Positions 47,033 through 55,688 of a stretch of 64,000 bases of DNA are shown here, piece by piece. Position numbers and translations under genes: made by a program. Positions within the stretch are counted from its first letter, which is position 1, and each line of letters opens with the position of its first letter. The notes under the pieces are model-generated. The model saw nothing but the letters and a program-made list of their open reading frames with translations. It was not told the DNA's origin and did no database searches. Source of the stretch: Prochlorococcus marinus (GTDB lineage Bacteria > Cyanobacteriota > Cyanobacteriia > PCC-6307 > Cyanobiaceae); assembly GCF_001180305.1 (NCBI RefSeq), contig NZ_CVSX01000041.1:62001-126000 (forward strand), read 5' to 3'.

Positions 47033-48454
47033 TTATGCATCGTAATACATGAAGAATTCATGTGGATGAGGTCTTTGTCTTAGTTGTTGTACCTCTTCGT
47101 ATTTTATATCGATAAAGTTATCAATAAAATCTTCAGTAAATACACCGCCAGCTAATAAATATTCCTTATCTGCTTTTAGGGCATTAAGTGAGTCATTAAG
47201 AGATGAAGGTACTGTATCAATTTTTGCAAGTTCATCAGCTGGAAGTTCAAATAAATCTACATCTACTCCATCACCAGGATCAATTTGATTTTTAATTCCA
47301 TCAATACCAGCAAGCATCATAACGGAAAATGCTAAATAAGGATTTGCAAGTGCATCACCTGATCTGAATTCTAATCTTTTTGCTTTAGGGCTTGGACCTG
47401 TTAAAGGTATTCTTACTGCAGCTGATCTATTACCCTCAGAATAAACAAGATTCACAGGTGCTTCGAATCCTGGAACCAATCGTTTGTAACTATTTGTAGT
47501 TGGGTTAGTAAATGCTAAGAATGATGGTGCATGTTTAAGTATGCCCCCAATGTACCATCTTGCTGTTTGAGATAAATTTGCATATGCACCTTCACCAAAA
47601 AATAGTGGCTGGCCACTCTTCCAAAGACTTTGGTGAACATGCATTCCAGTTCCATTATCGTTAAATACAGGCTTAGGCATAAACGTTGCTGTTTTACCAT
47701 ATTTTTTAGCAACATTCCTGACAACGTATTTATAAGTCATTACGTTATCAGCTGAATTTATTAACGAATCGAATTTCATTCCAAGTTCGTGTTGACCAGC
47801 ACCTGCAACTTCATGGTGATGCTTTTCTGTGGGTATTCCTAATTCACCCATGAGTAGAAGCATTTCAGACCTTATGTCTTGAGCTGTATCATTTGGTGAA
47901 ACAGGAAAATAACCCTCCTTATATTGAATTTTGTATCCTAAATTTCCTCCTTCTTCTATTCTCCCTGTGTTCCATGGAGCTTCTACAGTATCCACACTAT
48001 AAAAACAAGATCCTTCTTTTGAGTCATATCTGACATCATCAAATAAGAAAAACTCTGGCTCGGGACCGAAAAATGCAGTATCTGCTATTCCAGTAGATTC
48101 TAAGTACTTTAGAGCCTTTTGTGCTAATGATCTTGGACATCTATCATAAGGTTCACCGCTTCTAGGCTCTTGAATAGAGCAAATCATACTAAGAGTTTTA
48201 TGTTTATAAAATGGATCAATCCATGCTGTACTTGCATCAGGAACCATTGACATATCAGAGGCATTAATAGCTTTCCAACCTCTTATTGATGATCCATCAA
48301 ATGCTAATCCTTCGGTAAATGAATCCTCTTCAATCATGTCTGATGTAAGAGTTAAATGTTGCCACTTACCATGAATATCTGTGAATTTCAAATCGATGAG
48401 TTCAATTCCTTCGTCTTTAATTTGACTTAAAACATCTTGTGGAGTCTTAGACAT
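47033..48454 (-). CDS. glnA: Glutamine synthetase type I GlnA
   Basis: ATP-dependent glutamine synthesis, the entry of ammonium from urease into metabolism (473 residues, dodecamer). [11 protein letters not shown] near residue 50, metal ligands in GPEPEFFLF near 130, [13 protein letters not shown] near 215, [13 protein letters not shown] near 265 and [11 protein letters not shown]. Single-gene unit with an NtcA-like site upstream and a strong terminator. Cyanobacterial GlnA is usually controlled by small inactivating factors rather than adenylylation. Confidence 0.98.
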   Translation of the reverse strand: MSKTPQDVLSQIKDEGIELIDLKFTDIHGKWQHLTLTSDMIEEDSFTEGLAFDGSSIRGWKAINASDMSMVPDASTAWIDPFYKHKTLSMICSIQEPRSGEPYDRCPRSLAQKALKYLESTGIADTAFFGPEPEFFLFDDVRYDSKEGSCFYSVDTVEAPWNTGRIEEGGNLGYKIQYKEGYFPVSPNDTAQDIRSEMLLLMGELGIPTEKHHHEVAGAGQHELGMKFDSLINSADNVMTYKYVVRNVAKKYGKTATFMPKPVFNDNGTGMHVHQSLWKSGQPLFFGEGAYANLSQTARWYIGGILKHAPSFLAFTNPTTNSYKRLVPGFEAPVNLVYSEGNRSAAVRIPLTGPSPKAKRLEFRSGDALANPYLAFSVMMLAGIDGIKNQIDPGDGVDVDLFELPADELAKIDTVPSSLNDSLNALKADKEYLLAGGVFTEDFIDNFIDIKYEEVQQLRQRPHPHEFFMYYDA

Positions 48455-48505
48455 AACTTTTGTAATACCTTTATATATAATTAATAACTTGATGATTCTT
48501 ATTAT

Positions 48506-48519
48506 GTATCAACCGTAAC
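48506..48519 (-). promoter_or_regulatory. NtcA-like activator site upstream of glnA
   Basis: On the minus strand GTTACGGTTGATAC, one mismatch from GTA-N8-TAC. AT-rich -10 candidates (TATTAA/TAATTA) begin about 20-22 bases downstream. It shares GTTACG and GATAC with the urtA site at 3550. Binding is inferred from known NtcA control of glnA in cyanobacteria. Confidence 0.65.
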
Positions 48520-48669
48520 TTTTTTAAATACTAGATGACTTCTTTTAGTGTTTCAGGTTATAAGTTTAATATTTGTTTACTTAAATATTTAAATTGAATT
48601 AATTTCTTTAAATAAATATCGCTTATGTAGAGATATTAGTTTAATTTAAGAGTAATTAAATGTAATGCT

Positions 48670-49854
48670 TTGACGGAAGCAAAACTTATTTCGGCTTTAA
48701 ATGAAGAGAATTTATCTCATTTATCAAAGACTTATGTTCCCTCTAGACTTTTATTAGGTCCTGGCCCATCAAATGCACATCCGGAGGTATTAAAAGCTCT
48801 ATCTCTAAATCCGATAGGTCATTTAGATGAAGCATATATTTCATTGATGTCTGATGTACAAAAACTTCTCAGATATACTTGGCAGTGTAATAATCGAGTT
48901 ACTCTCCCAATGAGTGGAACAGGTAGTGCTGCGATGGAAGCTTCGATAGCAAATTTTATTGAAGATGGTGAAAAAATTCTAATTGCTAAAAAGGGATATT
49001 TTGGGGACAGGTTAGTTGATATGGCAAATAGATATAAAGCTCAAGTTGATGTTATTGAAAAACCCTGGGGTGAGGCTTTTTCTTATGAAGAAATTAAATA
49101 TGAAATAGAGACTAAAAAACCTGCCATATTTGCCATTGTCCACGCTGAAACATCTAGTGGTGTTCTGCAACCCCTTAATGGGATTGGTGATATATGTAGA
49201 AAAAATAACTGCTTGTTTTTAGTTGATGCTGTTACATCTCTTGGCGCATTAGAATTATTGATTGACGATTGGAAAATTGATTTAGCTTATAGTTGCAGTC
49301 AGAAGGGCTTAAGTTGTCCGCCAGGATTAAGTCCTTTTACTATGAATAATAGAGCTGAAGAAAAATTAAGTTCAAGAAAAACCAAAGTACCTAATTGGTA
49401 TTTAGATTTATCTCTTTTAAATAAGTATTGGGGGTCTGATCGTGTTTACCATCATACAGCTCCTGTAAACATGAATTTTGCTATTCGTGAAGGTTTACGA
49501 TTAATTGCTAATGAAGGTTTAGAGAATGTTTGGAATAGACATAATGCTAATGCCAAGAAACTATGGAAGGGTTTAGAAAGTCTTGGAATGGAGTTACATG
49601 TATCAGAGGATTATAGATTGCCAACTTTAACCACAGTTAAAATTCCTCCAGCAGTTGATGGAGATGGTTTTAGAAATCATCTTTTAAGAAACTTTGGAAT
49701 AGAAATAGGAAACGGACTTGGTGAATTATCTGGTAAAGTGTGGCGTGTAGGACTAATGGGTTTTAATTCATGTGATGAGAATGTTGATAGATTATTAAAT
49801 CTTTTTGATACTGAATTAAAGAAATTTTCTATTTTTGAGTCCTCAACTTTTTGA
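48670..49854 (+). CDS. Class-V aminotransferase, serine/alanine-glyoxylate type
   Basis: PLP enzyme, probably alanine- or serine-glyoxylate aminotransferase (394 residues, TTG start). LLLGPGPSNAHPEVLKAL near residue 28, GTGSAAMEASIAN near 79, and the PLP lysine in SCSQKGLSCPPGLSP near 208. It would handle photorespiratory glyoxylate, whose product glycerate can be phosphorylated by the kinase at 12525. The last 26 bases overlap the tadA end on the other strand. Confidence 0.9.
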   Translation: MTEAKLISALNEENLSHLSKTYVPSRLLLGPGPSNAHPEVLKALSLNPIGHLDEAYISLMSDVQKLLRYTWQCNNRVTLPMSGTGSAAMEASIANFIEDGEKILIAKKGYFGDRLVDMANRYKAQVDVIEKPWGEAFSYEEIKYEIETKKPAIFAIVHAETSSGVLQPLNGIGDICRKNNCLFLVDAVTSLGALELLIDDWKIDLAYSCSQKGLSCPPGLSPFTMNNRAEEKLSSRKTKVPNWYLDLSLLNKYWGSDRVYHHTAPVNMNFAIREGLRLIANEGLENVWNRHNANAKKLWKGLESLGMELHVSEDYRLPTLTTVKIPPAVDGDGFRNHLLRNFGIEIGNGLGELSGKVWRVGLMGFNSCDENVDRLLNLFDTELKKFSIFESSTF

Positions 49855-50344
49855 ACCAAATCTGTAAAATTTGACTGCATTCTTTTTCTAGAATTCCTCC
49901 AATTATTACCATTTTGTGATGTGCACTTTCATGTTTTGACAAGTCAATTGAGCCACCCAATCCCCCTCTTTTCTTATCGTAAGCCCCAAAAATAACTTTA
50001 CCCATACGTGCTTGAATAAGAGCAGAGGAACACATAGTACAAGGTTCTAAATTTGTGATAAGAGTACATTCATTAAATCTCCAATCATTTTTTATTAGCG
50101 ATGCCTGCCTAAGCGCCATTATTTCAGCATGACCTAATGGGTCTTTATTTATATTTCTCGTATTAATCCCTCGCCCGATACATCTCTTTCTCTCATCTAA
50201 AATTATTGAACAGATTGGTAACTCTACTTTTTCAATTTCTTTTGATCTCTTTAATATCGATTTCATCCACATTGTGTATTTTTGATTATTTATTTCTTTC
50301 TGTTGATCCTTATTACTATTTCCATTTTCAAAAATATAGCGCAT
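49829..50344 (-). CDS. tadA: tRNA adenosine(34) deaminase TadA
   Basis: Zinc deaminase making inosine at the wobble position of tRNA-Arg (171 residues). Active-site motif GHAEIMALRQA near residue 90 with catalytic Glu, and PCTMCSSALIQARM with both zinc cysteines. An N-terminal extension of about 25 residues is polar; the true start may be further in. Diverges from the decarboxylase gene. Confidence 0.94.
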   Translation of the reverse strand: MRYIFENGNSNKDQQKEINNQKYTMWMKSILKRSKEIEKVELPICSIILDERKRCIGRGINTRNINKDPLGHAEIMALRQASLIKNDWRFNECTLITNLEPCTMCSSALIQARMGKVIFGAYDKKRGGLGGSIDLSKHESAHHKMVIIGGILEKECSQILQIWFKKLRTQK

Positions 50345-50387
50345 TTACCTATATTGAGAATAGACTTATTAATAGATATCTTATCTG

Positions 50388-51779
50388 ATGACTGAAGAAT
50401 TAATTAATAATAAAGATATATATTTCCCTTCATACTTAGGGACTAATGACAAATTGATTACTCTTCTTAATAAAGCAAGTCAAACTCTTTGCGACTGGTA
50501 CTCTAAAGCTGATAAAAATGGCCCTTTATCTTTTGACGAGAATTTCAAGTGTATTATGCCTGAGGAGGATGGCAATTCTGCAGAAAAATTATTTTCTGAA
50601 ATTGAAACTCTTTTGAATAATTCATTTAATCCTGTCCATCCTGGCTCTCTAGCTCACCTTGATCCCCCACCTTTAATTTTTTCTATTTTAGGAGATTTAA
50701 TAGCTGCTGGTTTAAATAATAATCTTCTTGCTTACGAGTTATCTCCAAGTGTTACTTTGCTTGAGGAAGCATTATGCAAATGGTTTGCTAAAAAAATAGG
50801 ATTTAATGATTCTGCTGGAGGTATAGCTGCTAGCGGAGGTACATTAAGTAATCTCAATGCACTTGTAGCTGCTAGAAATATTTCTGGATTAGGTTCTGAT
50901 CCTAATTCTGTTTTACTTGTTAGTGAAGATGCTCATTCATCCTTTATTAAATGTATAAGAATAATGGGTCTTGATTCTGCAAATCTTGTCAGGATTAAAA
51001 CTGATAATCAGGGTCGTATGGATATAAGCAATCTCAGAAAATCTTTAGATAGATGTTTAATAGAAAATAAAAAGATTTTTGCTATTGTTGCAACCCTTGG
51101 AACAACTGTAAGAGGAGCCATTGACCCTATTAACGAAATAAGTGAAATATGTAAAGAAAGAAACATATGGTTACATATCGATGGTTCTATTGGAGGGATT
51201 TTTGCTGTGACTTCTATTCCAATAGAAGGTTTAAATTATATTAATCAGGCTAATTCGATAACGATAAATCCCCAGAAAATAATTGGTATAACAAAGACTT
51301 CATCCTTGTTATTGGTTTCAAATATTAATACTTTAGTTAATAGCTTTTCTACTGGACTTCCATACATATCATCTAAAGATAATATTTTAAATAGAGGAGA
51401 AATAGGAATTCAAGGTTCAAGGCCTGCAGAAATTATAAAACTATGGCTGGGTTTACGTTTTTTAGGACTGAATGGAATGGAACATATATTAAAATCTTCA
51501 ATTAAAAGAAAGAATTTTTTTATAGAAAATATTAGTAAAAATAAATATGAAATATATTCAGGTCCTTTACATATTGTTTCATTTCTTCCAAAAGGACTTT
51601 CAGCAAAAGATACAGATTTATGGACTCAAACTAAAGTTAATGAATTAATGAAAAATAATTTTATGCTTTCTAGACCAAAGTTTAAAGATAAATATTACTT
51701 ACGAGTCGTCATGGGAAACTACAATACAAAAGATTCTCATATTAAAGAACTTTTAAAATTTTTAGATGCTAATCAATGA
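50388..51779 (+). CDS. Group II PLP-dependent amino-acid decarboxylase
   Basis: Aromatic-L-amino-acid/glutamate/diaminobutyrate decarboxylase family (463 residues). NPVHPGSLAHLDPPPL near residue 82, AASGGTLSNLNALVAAR near 146, WLHIDGSIGG near 262 with the PLP Asp, and the PLP lysine in ITINPQKIIG near 300, where most relatives have H-K-W. Substrate cannot be fixed from sequence. Its stop overlaps the next small ORF (ATGA). Confidence 0.88.
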   Translation: MTEELINNKDIYFPSYLGTNDKLITLLNKASQTLCDWYSKADKNGPLSFDENFKCIMPEEDGNSAEKLFSEIETLLNNSFNPVHPGSLAHLDPPPLIFSILGDLIAAGLNNNLLAYELSPSVTLLEEALCKWFAKKIGFNDSAGGIAASGGTLSNLNALVAARNISGLGSDPNSVLLVSEDAHSSFIKCIRIMGLDSANLVRIKTDNQGRMDISNLRKSLDRCLIENKKIFAIVATLGTTVRGAIDPINEISEICKERNIWLHIDGSIGGIFAVTSIPIEGLNYINQANSITINPQKIIGITKTSSLLLVSNINTLVNSFSTGLPYISSKDNILNRGEIGIQGSRPAEIIKLWLGLRFLGLNGMEHILKSSIKRKNFFIENISKNKYEIYSGPLHIVSFLPKGLSAKDTDLWTQTKVNELMKNNFMLSRPKFKDKYYLRVVMGNYNTKDSHIKELLKFLDANQ

Positions 51780-51913
51780 ATATCGGCAGATCCAAAATTA
51801 TTGCAATAGTAACAGGTTTTATATCTATAGCCATTTGTATTGCTTACTTACTTCTAATAACTATTTTTGATTTTAGAACTTTTCTAAATGATCAATTATC
51901 AAATTTTACATAG
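51776..51913 (+). CDS. 45-residue single-helix membrane protein
   Basis: ATG within the decarboxylase stop (ATGA), 45 residues: MNIGRSKIIAIVTGFISIAI continuing the helix to about residue 30, then a polar FDFRTFLNDQLSNFT tail. The exact ATGA overlap is the usual sign of coupled translation and supports a real gene. Its 3' end overlaps the opposite-strand GTPase by eight bases. Function unknown. Confidence 0.55.
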   Translation: MNIGRSKIIAIVTGFISIAICIAYLLLITIFDFRTFLNDQLSNFT

Positions 51914-53411
51914 GAAATGGAGGCAATCTTTTATTTGATTTAAAAAATTTTCTTATTTCAATTTTTGAAATAGCTTCTTTTACGAAGATATTTAATATCT
52001 CTTCTCTCTTACTTATTTTGTATATCTTATCTACAACTTCTTGAATTCCTCCATCTCCCCAATCTTGCCCATTTTTAAAATATTCAATCAAACTTAGTCC
52101 TACTATTCTTATTAACCACCCTGCTGTAATTGATTGTATTGATTTAGATATTATTATTTTAGTCATACTTGTAGCTAAAGCAGGAGAAAGAATTGCAAGG
52201 CCACCTTTTAGTATTCCTTGTTTAGTCAAAGTGCTTATCAATGATTTAGATAAATCTTTTGCATCATTTTTAGTAAGTTTTATTTCATATATCTTTGATA
52301 ATTCCATTATCATTTGAAGATTAACCGAGGTAGTTGTCAGAAAATCAACAGCAGGAAGCGGATTAACTAGTATTACTCCTCCTGTTATCCACATATATTT
52401 TTTAATTACTTTATTTGACATTAAATATCTTTGTTCTTTTAAGAAATTCTTACTTTTAATTCCTAACTTATTAGAGCGAAAAAGTATATTATCTGCCAAT
52501 AACTCCTCACCATTATTATCGAGAATTTCAATTATTTCTTTGAATAAACTTCCTACTTCGGGAAGGATATTTAAGGCATCTGATTTTGATTTTATATAAG
52601 GATATTCTTGAGTTACTGCAATAGTTTGAACAACTGAAATTTTATTTTTACTGGCTGAAGTTATAGAAATTATATTTTCTTTTATGAGATTATTTTCATC
52701 TCTGGATCTTAAGTCACATTTATTGAGGACTATTATTATTTTTTTTCCAATTTTCAATAATTCTTTAATTAAATAATTTTCGTATTTATTTATGTCCTGA
52801 TCTAATACAAAAAGAACCAAATCTGAATTTGATGCTTGTATGATTGTTGCTTTTTCTCTTTCTTCACCTGACTTAGATGGTTCAAATAATCCTGGAGTAT
52901 CAACTATATTAATATTTCTTTTTAAAATAGGAATACGAATTTTATAGCTATTAATTTGCTTTGTCGTACCTATTTTTGCTGAAGTTTGTCCGACAATATT
53001 TTTCAATAAAGATCTTGCTATAGATGTTTTTCCTGAGGAACCTGCTCCAAAAAGAGTAACATTATAATCTCCTGTTCTTAACTGCGAATCTAATTTATTT
53101 TTTTGGAAATTTAACAATTCCACTTTTACTTTATCGTTAATTTTCTTATTTATTTTCTCGATTCCTTCTAAACTTATCTTGGCCGCACCATATGTGTTTT
53201 TGAACGAAAGTGTATTCTTTTTATTTTTATATATAACTTTATAAACTATTTTCTTAAATAATTTTTTATCAACCTTATAAAAGGTATAAATAATTATTAT
53301 TAAAAATAAAATGGTATAAATATTTACTAATCTTGTTAATAATGAAATTAATATATATAGAAATAAAATAAAGATTAAATATTTTATATACTTTAATTTA
53401 AGGTTAATCAT
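51906..53411 (-). CDS. Membrane-associated GTPase with DUF697 domain
   Basis: About 501 residues. Two helices at the N-terminus (YIKYLIFILFLYILISLL), then a GTPase domain with G1 LFGAGSSGKTSIARSLL near residue 120, G3 DTPGL and G4 NKCD, and a C-terminal YcjF/DUF697-like region (GGVILVNPLPAVDFLTT). Role unknown; relatives in cyanobacteria and plastids are thought to act at membranes. I chose the ATG at 53411 (MINLKLKYIK), four bases after the lspA stop; the longer frame to 53459 overlaps lspA. Confidence 0.82.
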   Translation of the reverse strand: MINLKLKYIKYLIFILFLYILISLLTRLVNIYTILFLIIIIYTFYKVDKKLFKKIVYKVIYKNKKNTLSFKNTYGAAKISLEGIEKINKKINDKVKVELLNFQKNKLDSQLRTGDYNVTLFGAGSSGKTSIARSLLKNIVGQTSAKIGTTKQINSYKIRIPILKRNINIVDTPGLFEPSKSGEEREKATIIQASNSDLVLFVLDQDINKYENYLIKELLKIGKKIIIVLNKCDLRSRDENNLIKENIISITSASKNKISVVQTIAVTQEYPYIKSKSDALNILPEVGSLFKEIIEILDNNGEELLADNILFRSNKLGIKSKNFLKEQRYLMSNKVIKKYMWITGGVILVNPLPAVDFLTTTSVNLQMIMELSKIYEIKLTKNDAKDLSKSLISTLTKQGILKGGLAILSPALATSMTKIIISKSIQSITAGWLIRIVGLSLIEYFKNGQDWGDGGIQEVVDKIYKISKREEILNIFVKEAISKIEIRKFFKSNKRLPPFPM

Positions 53412-53415
53412 ATCA

Positions 53416-53871
53416 TCACTTGTTTTTAATAATGCTATAAAGTAAGAAGATAAAACCAATATTAATAGATATGTCAGAGATATTAAATACTGGGAAATTA
53501 ATAATATTTAAATTTATAAAATCAATTACAAAACCCTTAAATATCCTATCAATTCCATTTCCAATAGTTCCTCCAAGAATAAAGCTATAGGAATAAAATT
53601 CTAGTTCGTTTAATGCATTTTTCCTTAATATTAAATAAATAAGTAATATTGAAAAAATAATACTTATTAATGATAAGAATAATCTATTTCCACTAAAGAT
53701 ATTAAATGCAGCTCCGTAATTTTTTACAAAATCTATTTTAAATAATAGAAAATCTTTATTTATAAATCTTTTTGCATTATTAAAAATTAAATATTTTGTA
53801 AATTGATCTATTAAAATAATAAATATACTTAAAGATAAAAAAAATAATTTAGTTTGTATTTTAATAATCAT
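53416..53871 (-). CDS. lspA: Lipoprotein signal peptidase LspA
   Basis: Aspartyl protease that removes signal peptides of lipidated proteins, UrtA being a likely client (151 residues, four helices). Catalytic aspartates in GGTIGNGIDRIFKGFVIDF near residue 100 and FNISDISIN near 130; NYGAAFNIFSG near 52. Its ATG shares a base with the bioY stop, and the GTPase follows after four bases. Confidence 0.93.
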   Translation of the reverse strand: MIIKIQTKLFFLSLSIFIILIDQFTKYLIFNNAKRFINKDFLLFKIDFVKNYGAAFNIFSGNRLFLSLISIIFSILLIYLILRKNALNELEFYSYSFILGGTIGNGIDRIFKGFVIDFINLNIINFPVFNISDISINIGFIFLLYSIIKNK

Positions 53872-54440
53872 TATTTGCTATTTTTTAAACTTTTTATAGG
53901 TTTAATAAGTAATAATAGTGGGAAAAGCATAAAAAAATGATATCCTATCTTTCCAATAGAATATTTCCCTAGATTATATAAAAATATATTATATTCACGG
54001 TAAAATATTATTTGTATAAAATTGTAGATTATTCCAGTAATGTGCATAGCACATATTGCTGTAAAACCATTTTTTAAAAAATTGCGAGCATATAATCTAT
54101 CTCTGTTATTTAAATTATCAATTATTTTGATTAAAGGATACATACCCAATAAATATCCAAAATTTGGACTAAGCAAATATCCTATAGAACCTCCTTCATG
54201 AAAGACTGGAAGTATAAATAAACCTAAAAATATATATAAAGAAAGCGCTCTATAAACAACTTTTTTATGATACATAAACGTTAGTAGAATTAAAGTTGGA
54301 ATTTGCCATGTAACAGGAATTTCAATGTTATTAATAGATCTATCGATAAATGGTAGTGGAATATAAACAGGAATCATCGTTGTAATTACAAGTGATTGAA
54401 GACTCACAAGTATCTCAATTAACTTATAAAAATTGAGCAT
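53871..54440 (-). CDS. bioY: BioY-type biotin transporter
   Basis: S-component of an energy-coupling-factor transporter (189 residues, about six helices). Family features: LQSLVITTMIPVYIPLPF, GLFILPVFHEGGSIGYLLSPNFGYLLGM near residue 95 and a cationic C-terminus. No EcfA/EcfT gene is near; solitary BioY proteins can transport biotin alone or share an ECF module. Upstream partner of lspA in a likely three-gene operon. Confidence 0.8.
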   Translation of the reverse strand: MLNFYKLIEILVSLQSLVITTMIPVYIPLPFIDRSINNIEIPVTWQIPTLILLTFMYHKKVVYRALSLYIFLGLFILPVFHEGGSIGYLLSPNFGYLLGMYPLIKIIDNLNNRDRLYARNFLKNGFTAICAMHITGIIYNFIQIIFYREYNIFLYNLGKYSIGKIGYHFFMLFPLLLLIKPIKSLKNSK

Positions 54441-54455
54441 GATTATAAATTTTAT

Positions 54456-55688
54456 TTATAAACTTCTTAATGCAACAATTGGATCTAATTTAGAAGCTCT
54501 TTTAGCAGGTAAAACACCAAAGATTAAACCTATTGATCCAGAAATGATCATTGTGGAAAAAGTTGTTGTAATTCCAACAGATGCAGGTAGCGGTGTTGTC
54601 AAAGATAAAAGAAAAACACCTGATAATCCAGTCGTTGTTCCTATTAATCCTCCAATTGTTGATAAAATCAATGCTTCAATTAAAAATTGAATTAATATAT
54701 CTGACTGCTTAGCACCTATTGCTTTTCTTAATCCAATTTCTTCAGTCCTTTCACTAACAGAAACGAGCATAATATTCATTATTCCTATGCCTCCAACTAC
54801 TAAGGAAACTGCTCCAATACCTGCCAATAAAAATGTTAATCCACTTGTGATGTTAGTTACTATATTTAATGCATCTTCTTGTGATCTAACTGCAAAGTCA
54901 TCATCTCTTATTATTTTATGTCTTTGTCTTAATAAATTAGTAATTTGAAATTTAGCAGCACTGGTTGAATTTTTATTTATTGCTTCCACACTAATGAAAC
55001 TTAAACTTACGCCGTATGTAGGATCCTTACCAGTAATCCTATTTACCATTGTGGTTAATGGAATATATGCATTTTTGTCTTGATTACTTCCAAATACAGC
55101 ACCTTTTGGTTTTAATATTCCGATAATTTCATAAGTATGATCTTTAATTCTAATTTTTTTCCCAAGTGAAGAAGATTTATCTTTAAAAAATTCGTCTTTA
55201 AGATCAGGACCTATTACTACATAACTTCTTGCACTATTAACATCACTTTTTGATAAAAATCTGCCCTTATCTACTTCAAAGCTTCTTACTTCAAGAAATT
55301 CAGGAGTAACTCCTGCAATTGATATATTTAGGCTTTTAGAATTTGATTGGACTATTTCATTTGCAGAAATTTGAGGAGCAACTTTTTTAACTGTGGGGAC
55401 TTGATTACTTATTGCTACTGCATCTTCTAAAACAAGGTTTTTAGGGAATGAAATACCTCTCCTTCTTGTGTCATTATTTCCGGGAACAATGAATAAAACA
55501 TTTGCACCTAAATTACTAAGTTGGTTTTTTGCTAATGTTTGAGCGCCTCTTCCAAGTCCAACAAGTGTAATAACTGATGCATTTCCAATAATTATACCCA
55601 GCATTGTTAAAGAACTTCTCAATTTGTTCGATATTAATGTTTTAGTAGCCATACCTAAGGCTTCTTTTATTGAGATATTCCTAGACAT
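54456..55688 (-). CDS. MacB/FtsX-type ABC transporter permease
   Basis: A 410-residue permease. An N-terminal helix LRSSLTMLGIIIGNASVITLVGLG, a large MacB-PCD periplasmic domain (about residues 55-260), and three C-terminal helices with GGIGIMNIMLVSVSERTEEIGLRKAIGA. The ATPase is not adjacent. Export of peptides or lipoproteins is usual for the family; substrate unknown. The ATG overlaps the pyk end by eight bases. Confidence 0.88.
   Translation of the reverse strand: MSRNISIKEALGMATKTLISNKLRSSLTMLGIIIGNASVITLVGLGRGAQTLAKNQLSNLGANVLFIVPGNNDTRRRGISFPKNLVLEDAVAISNQVPTVKKVAPQISANEIVQSNSKSLNISIAGVTPEFLEVRSFEVDKGRFLSKSDVNSARSYVVIGPDLKDEFFKDKSSSLGKKIRIKDHTYEIIGILKPKGAVFGSNQDKNAYIPLTTMVNRITGKDPTYGVSLSFISVEAINKNSTSAAKFQITNLLRQRHKIIRDDDFAVRSQEDALNIVTNITSGLTFLLAGIGAVSLVVGGIGIMNIMLVSVSERTEEIGLRKAIGAKQSDILIQFLIEALILSTIGGLIGTTTGLSGVFLLSLTTPLPASVGITTTFSTMIISGSIGLIFGVLPAKRASKLDPIVALRSL

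Noticed and set aside
48455-48669. Possible glutamine riboswitch in the glnA leader
   Set aside because: The conserved glnA-RNA core bases are absent; the region is explained by the NtcA-like site and an AT-rich promoter.
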